Source: JBECKQ01 sp040235375
GTDB lineage: Bacteria > Planctomycetota > Phycisphaerae > UBA1845
Length of the DNA: 8,297 nucleotides
Assembly: GCA_040235375.1 (NCBI GenBank)
Contig: JBECKQ010000480.1
Location: 1 to 8,297 of the forward strand
Reading direction: 5' to 3'
The notes under the pieces are model-generated. The model was not told the origin of the DNA and ran no database searches. It saw nothing but the letters and a program-made list of their open reading frames with translations. A program made the position numbers and the translations under genes. This document shows positions 6,781 through 8,297 of this stretch, in pieces; within the stretch, counting starts at the first letter, position 1, and each line of letters opens with the position of its first letter.

Positions 6781-6999
6781 TGGCACGAACCCGGCCTGGA
6801 GCCGCGGGCACGATCCCGGGGGGGCCTGACCAGCCTGCGGGGGCCTTCTTGGGCCCGGTGGGCGGTGGCGCCACCCGGGCCACGGGGAACCTCCCTGGCA
6901 GTGACGGCGATGCGGCGGAAGCCGGATTGATGGACGGGAAAAACGCCGGTAGGATATACCGTCGCGGGCATTTGTACTCCCGGCGGCGCGGTTGATGAC
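6781..6999. other. Intergenic region upstream of the membrane protein gene
   Basis: GC-rich spacer without a credible gene. It contains a perfect 12-bp palindrome, GGTGGCGCCACC (6864-6875), and an alternative larger hairpin at 6852-6881. In the latter GGCCCGG pairs with CCGGGCC and three more pairs form past a one-base bulge. A weak promoter candidate lies at 6931-6960. Nothing else is visible. Confidence 0.4.
6931..6960 (+). promoter_or_regulatory. Weak candidate promoter for the membrane protein gene
   Basis: TGGACG (6931-6936, 4 of 6 matches to the -35 consensus) is 18 bp from TATACC (6955-6960, 4 of 6 matches to the -10 consensus). It would place the transcript start about 30 nt before the GTG at 7000. 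Position is sensible but the match is modest. Confidence 0.25.
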
Positions 7000-7536
7000 G
7001 TGAAACACCGACTCCGATCAGCATTACCTTTGCCGGACCCCAGCCGGCTGGTTTACTGGCTGTGGCTGGCATTGCTGCTCGTGCACCTGCCAGCCCTGAT
7101 TCGGGACTGGATGGGGATCTTCTCGCGCGGCACGTTCGGCGGGCTGAGCATGGGGTTCGTGCTGCTCAACGCGTCGATCGTCGTCTTCGTGCTGAAGATG
7201 CGGTCGGTCCGCTGGCTCGAATTCGGGCGCGACCCGCGGTCGATCCTGTCGTTTTGTGTCGCGATCGCCCTGCTGCACATCAACGTCGGCCAGGACGACG
7301 GCCAGACGGCGCGTGCGTTGGAAGGCACGCAGGCGCTGGCCGGTATGTTCTTCGCCGTGAGCCTGGCCCGGGTGCAGCGCTTCCTCGATCGACTCGGCGC
7401 GCCGGCCAAGGCGCCGCGACCACGACCGGCGCTAGTGCATGGCACGACGGAATACACGTCGCGCCTGGCCGGGTCATTCCTGTGCAAATCCAACGTCCCC
7501 CGCGCCCCGCCCCTGCCGGTCCAAACCGGCTGCTGA
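7000..7536 (+). CDS. Hypothetical protein with four predicted membrane segments
   Basis: 178 residues starting at GTG. I do not recognise the family. Hydrophobic stretches at about 17-34, 47-65, 80-96 and 109-123 suggest four membrane helices, with arginine- and lysine-bearing turns between them. Notable polar features are H29, H93-x-N95 and an acidic NVGQDDGQ stretch (95-102) after the third helix. The tail (about 133-178) is proline-rich and not hydrophobic. GTG 7000 is the first usable start after an in-frame stop at 6928, and the next in-frame ATG (7111) would delete helix 1. The ribosome site is weak. It is separated from hemH by 230 bases, so a shared operon is possible but unproven. 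The coding call rests on membrane-like organisation over 130 residues; the start and the tail are less certain. Confidence 0.6.
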   Translation: MKHRLRSALPLPDPSRLVYWLWLALLLVHLPALIRDWMGIFSRGTFGGLSMGFVLLNASIVVFVLKMRSVRWLEFGRDPRSILSFCVAIALLHINVGQDDGQTARALEGTQALAGMFFAVSLARVQRFLDRLGAPAKAPRPRPALVHGTTEYTSRLAGSFLCKSNVPRAPPLPVQTGC

Positions 7537-7666
7537 GCTCCCTGAGACGTAACACATAGTGAAACGTCGGCCTGCTGCGCCGCGAGACTCGAGAGGTGGA
7601 TTCTCCCGGCGCAAGAAAGTCGCGACGTTGGCGTCCGGGTGCTTCGGTTCCGATGGTGGCGGTTGC

Positions 7667-7726
7667 CACGGGCGCGATGCCCGTGCCACGGGAGACGGAT
7701 GTTGAGTGCGGGCAAGATGCTCGTAC
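7667..7726. repeat. Two related REP-like hairpins upstream of hemH
   Basis: Hairpin 1 pairs CACGGGC (7667-7673) with GCCCGTG (7679-7685) around GCGAT, a perfect 7-bp stem. Hairpin 2 pairs GTGCGGGC (7706-7713) with GCTCGTAC (7719-7726) around AAGAT, an 8-bp stem including two G-U pairs. They align at a 40-bp offset and share the pattern GGGCnnGATGCyCGTnC. The similarity of both stem and loop suggests copies of one dispersed intergenic element, with compensating G-U changes in the second. Confidence 0.45.
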
Positions 7727-7770
7727 GCTGGCCTTCACGGCAGAAAAACGGACTGCAAGGTGCACCATGA
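7699..7770 (+). CDS. Possible 23-residue leader peptide overlapping the hemH start
   Basis: An ATG preceded by GGGAG at 7690-7694 (4-nt gap) opens a 23-residue frame. It ends in TGA at 7768-7770 and overlaps the hemH ATG as ATGA. ATGA overlaps commonly mark translational coupling. The second REP-like hairpin lies inside this frame, and the peptide has no recognisable features. It could be chance, since short frames are common. Confidence 0.2.
   Translation: MLSAGKMLVRWPSRQKNGLQGAP
7757..7762 (+). promoter_or_regulatory. Ribosome binding site of hemH
   Basis: AAGGTG, a partial match to the Shine-Dalgarno, ends 4 nt before the ATG at 7767. It supports this start, which leaves a polar N-terminal extension of about 25 residues before the conserved fold. 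Confidence 0.5.
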
Positions 7771-8297
7771 GAACGACGTCGGCAACGAGTAGCGCGCGTC
7801 AAAGCGACGAAAACGAAAGCGACGGGCTGTCGCGCCGTCGCGGGGTCCTGCTGGTCAACGTCGGCACGCCGGAATCGCTCGAGGTGGGATCGGTTCGCCG
7901 GTACCTCGCGGAGTTTCTGGGCGATCCGCACGTGATCCAGCTTCCGCGCCGACTGCGCTGGATGCAGCGGTTTCTCGCGGGCTTCATCGCCTGGCGAAGG
8001 GCCGGCCAGTCGCTCGAGAAATACCGCCTGATCTGGACGGATCGGGGGTCGCCCCTGCGGGCCATCGTCGAGGACCAGGCAAAGGCGCTGTCGGCCTGCC
8101 TTCCCGACGGATGGGACGTGTTCATCGGCATGCGGTACGGGCGGCCGAGCATCGCCGAGGCGCTGCAGCGCATCGCCGGCAGCGATATCGAGGAGCTGGT
8201 GGTCGTACCGCTCTACCCGCAGTTCAGCGGAACGACGACGGGTACCACGGTCGAAGAGGTGTACCGGCTGATCAAGCGGCACGCGCTGCACGTGAAC
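7767..8297 (+). CDS. hemH: Ferrochelatase, N-terminal 177 residues (runs off the window)
   Basis: Ferrochelatase inserts ferrous iron into a porphyrin, usually protoporphyrin IX, at the end of haem synthesis (some bacterial homologues act on coproporphyrin III). The conserved N-terminal half is clear: GVLLVNVGTPES (26-37), VRRYLAEFLGDPHVIQLPR (43-61), the GSPL motif (94-97) followed by a Gln-containing helix, GMRYGRPSI (121-129), and VVVPLYPQFSGTTTG (145-159). The catalytic His and the metal-site Glu of the family lie in the C-terminal half, beyond the window, so activity cannot be judged. Residues 2-25 are a polar Ser/Thr/Arg-rich extension that is not part of the conserved fold. The ATG follows AAGGTG closely and no better in-frame start was seen. 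No clear promoter was found in the 230 bases upstream. The family call is secure; the coproporphyrin versus protoporphyrin subtype is not. Confidence 0.95.
   Translation, partial: MRTTSATSSARQSDENESDGLSRRRGVLLVNVGTPESLEVGSVRRYLAEFLGDPHVIQLPRRLRWMQRFLAGFIAWRRAGQSLEKYRLIWTDRGSPLRAIVEDQAKALSACLPDGWDVFIGMRYGRPSIAEALQRIAGSDIEELVVVPLYPQFSGTTTGTTVEEVYRLIKRHALHVN

Noticed and set aside
6735..6995. 86-codon plus-strand open frame after the large gene
   Set aside because: Starts inside the terminator stem and encodes a Gly/Arg/Pro-rich peptide without any domain.
7515..7530. Hairpin GCCGGT-CCAA-ACCGGC at the end of the membrane protein gene
   Set aside because: It is inside the coding region and no T-tract follows, so it is not supported as a terminator.
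7533..7560. Possible promoter ending in CATAGT upstream of hemH
   Set aside because: The -10 matches only 4 of 6 positions and no acceptable -35 hexamer lies at the right distance.
7053..8291. 412-codon minus-strand open frame spanning the membrane gene and hemH
   Set aside because: It runs opposite a certain ferrochelatase and has no recognisable domain.

Overview
This is a GC-rich bacterial window that most likely comes from the Planctomycetota, probably a Phycisphaerae-like lineage. The assignment rests on the style of the secreted proteins: short cysteine-rich units beginning G-A-C-C, single dockerin-like calcium loops of the form D-L-R-D-F-A, and lamin-tail domains. I recall all of these as typical of large planctomycetal exoproteins. 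It is a recognition-based call, not a phylogenetic one.

Layout. (1) Positions 9-1904, minus strand: a secreted endonuclease/exonuclease/phosphatase (EEP) family enzyme followed by a cysteine-rich unit, a lamin-tail domain and a C-terminal dockerin-like module. (2) Positions 1905-2403: a 499-base divergent control region with near-symmetric overlapping -10 elements, a 9-bp inverted repeat, three copies of GGAAATCC and two adjacent palindromes. (3) Positions 2404-6675, plus strand: a 1423-residue secreted multidomain protein with four lamin-tail domains, one cadherin-like domain, six cysteine-rich units, one calcium loop and a C-terminal OB-fold-like region. A strong intrinsic terminator follows at 6737-6780. 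(4) Positions 7000-7536, plus: a small protein with four predicted membrane segments and no recognised family. (5) Positions 7537-7766: a short intergenic region with two related REP-like hairpins and a possible 23-codon leader ORF. (6) From 7767 to the window end, plus: the first 177 residues of ferrochelatase (HemH).

How the genes may fit together. The divergent pair is the interesting part. In ExeM/NucH-type extracellular nucleases, lamin-tail, OB-fold and EEP modules lie in one polypeptide. Here the same modules are divided between two divergently transcribed secreted proteins that share a control region, a lamin-tail subtype, the cysteine-rich unit and the calcium loop. The inference is a two-part extracellular nuclease or phosphodiesterase plus scaffold/binding system. 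Nothing in the sequence proves that the two proteins interact. The membrane protein and hemH lie beyond the terminator and look like ordinary, unrelated genes. No tRNA, rRNA, CRISPR array, transposase or integrase was seen.
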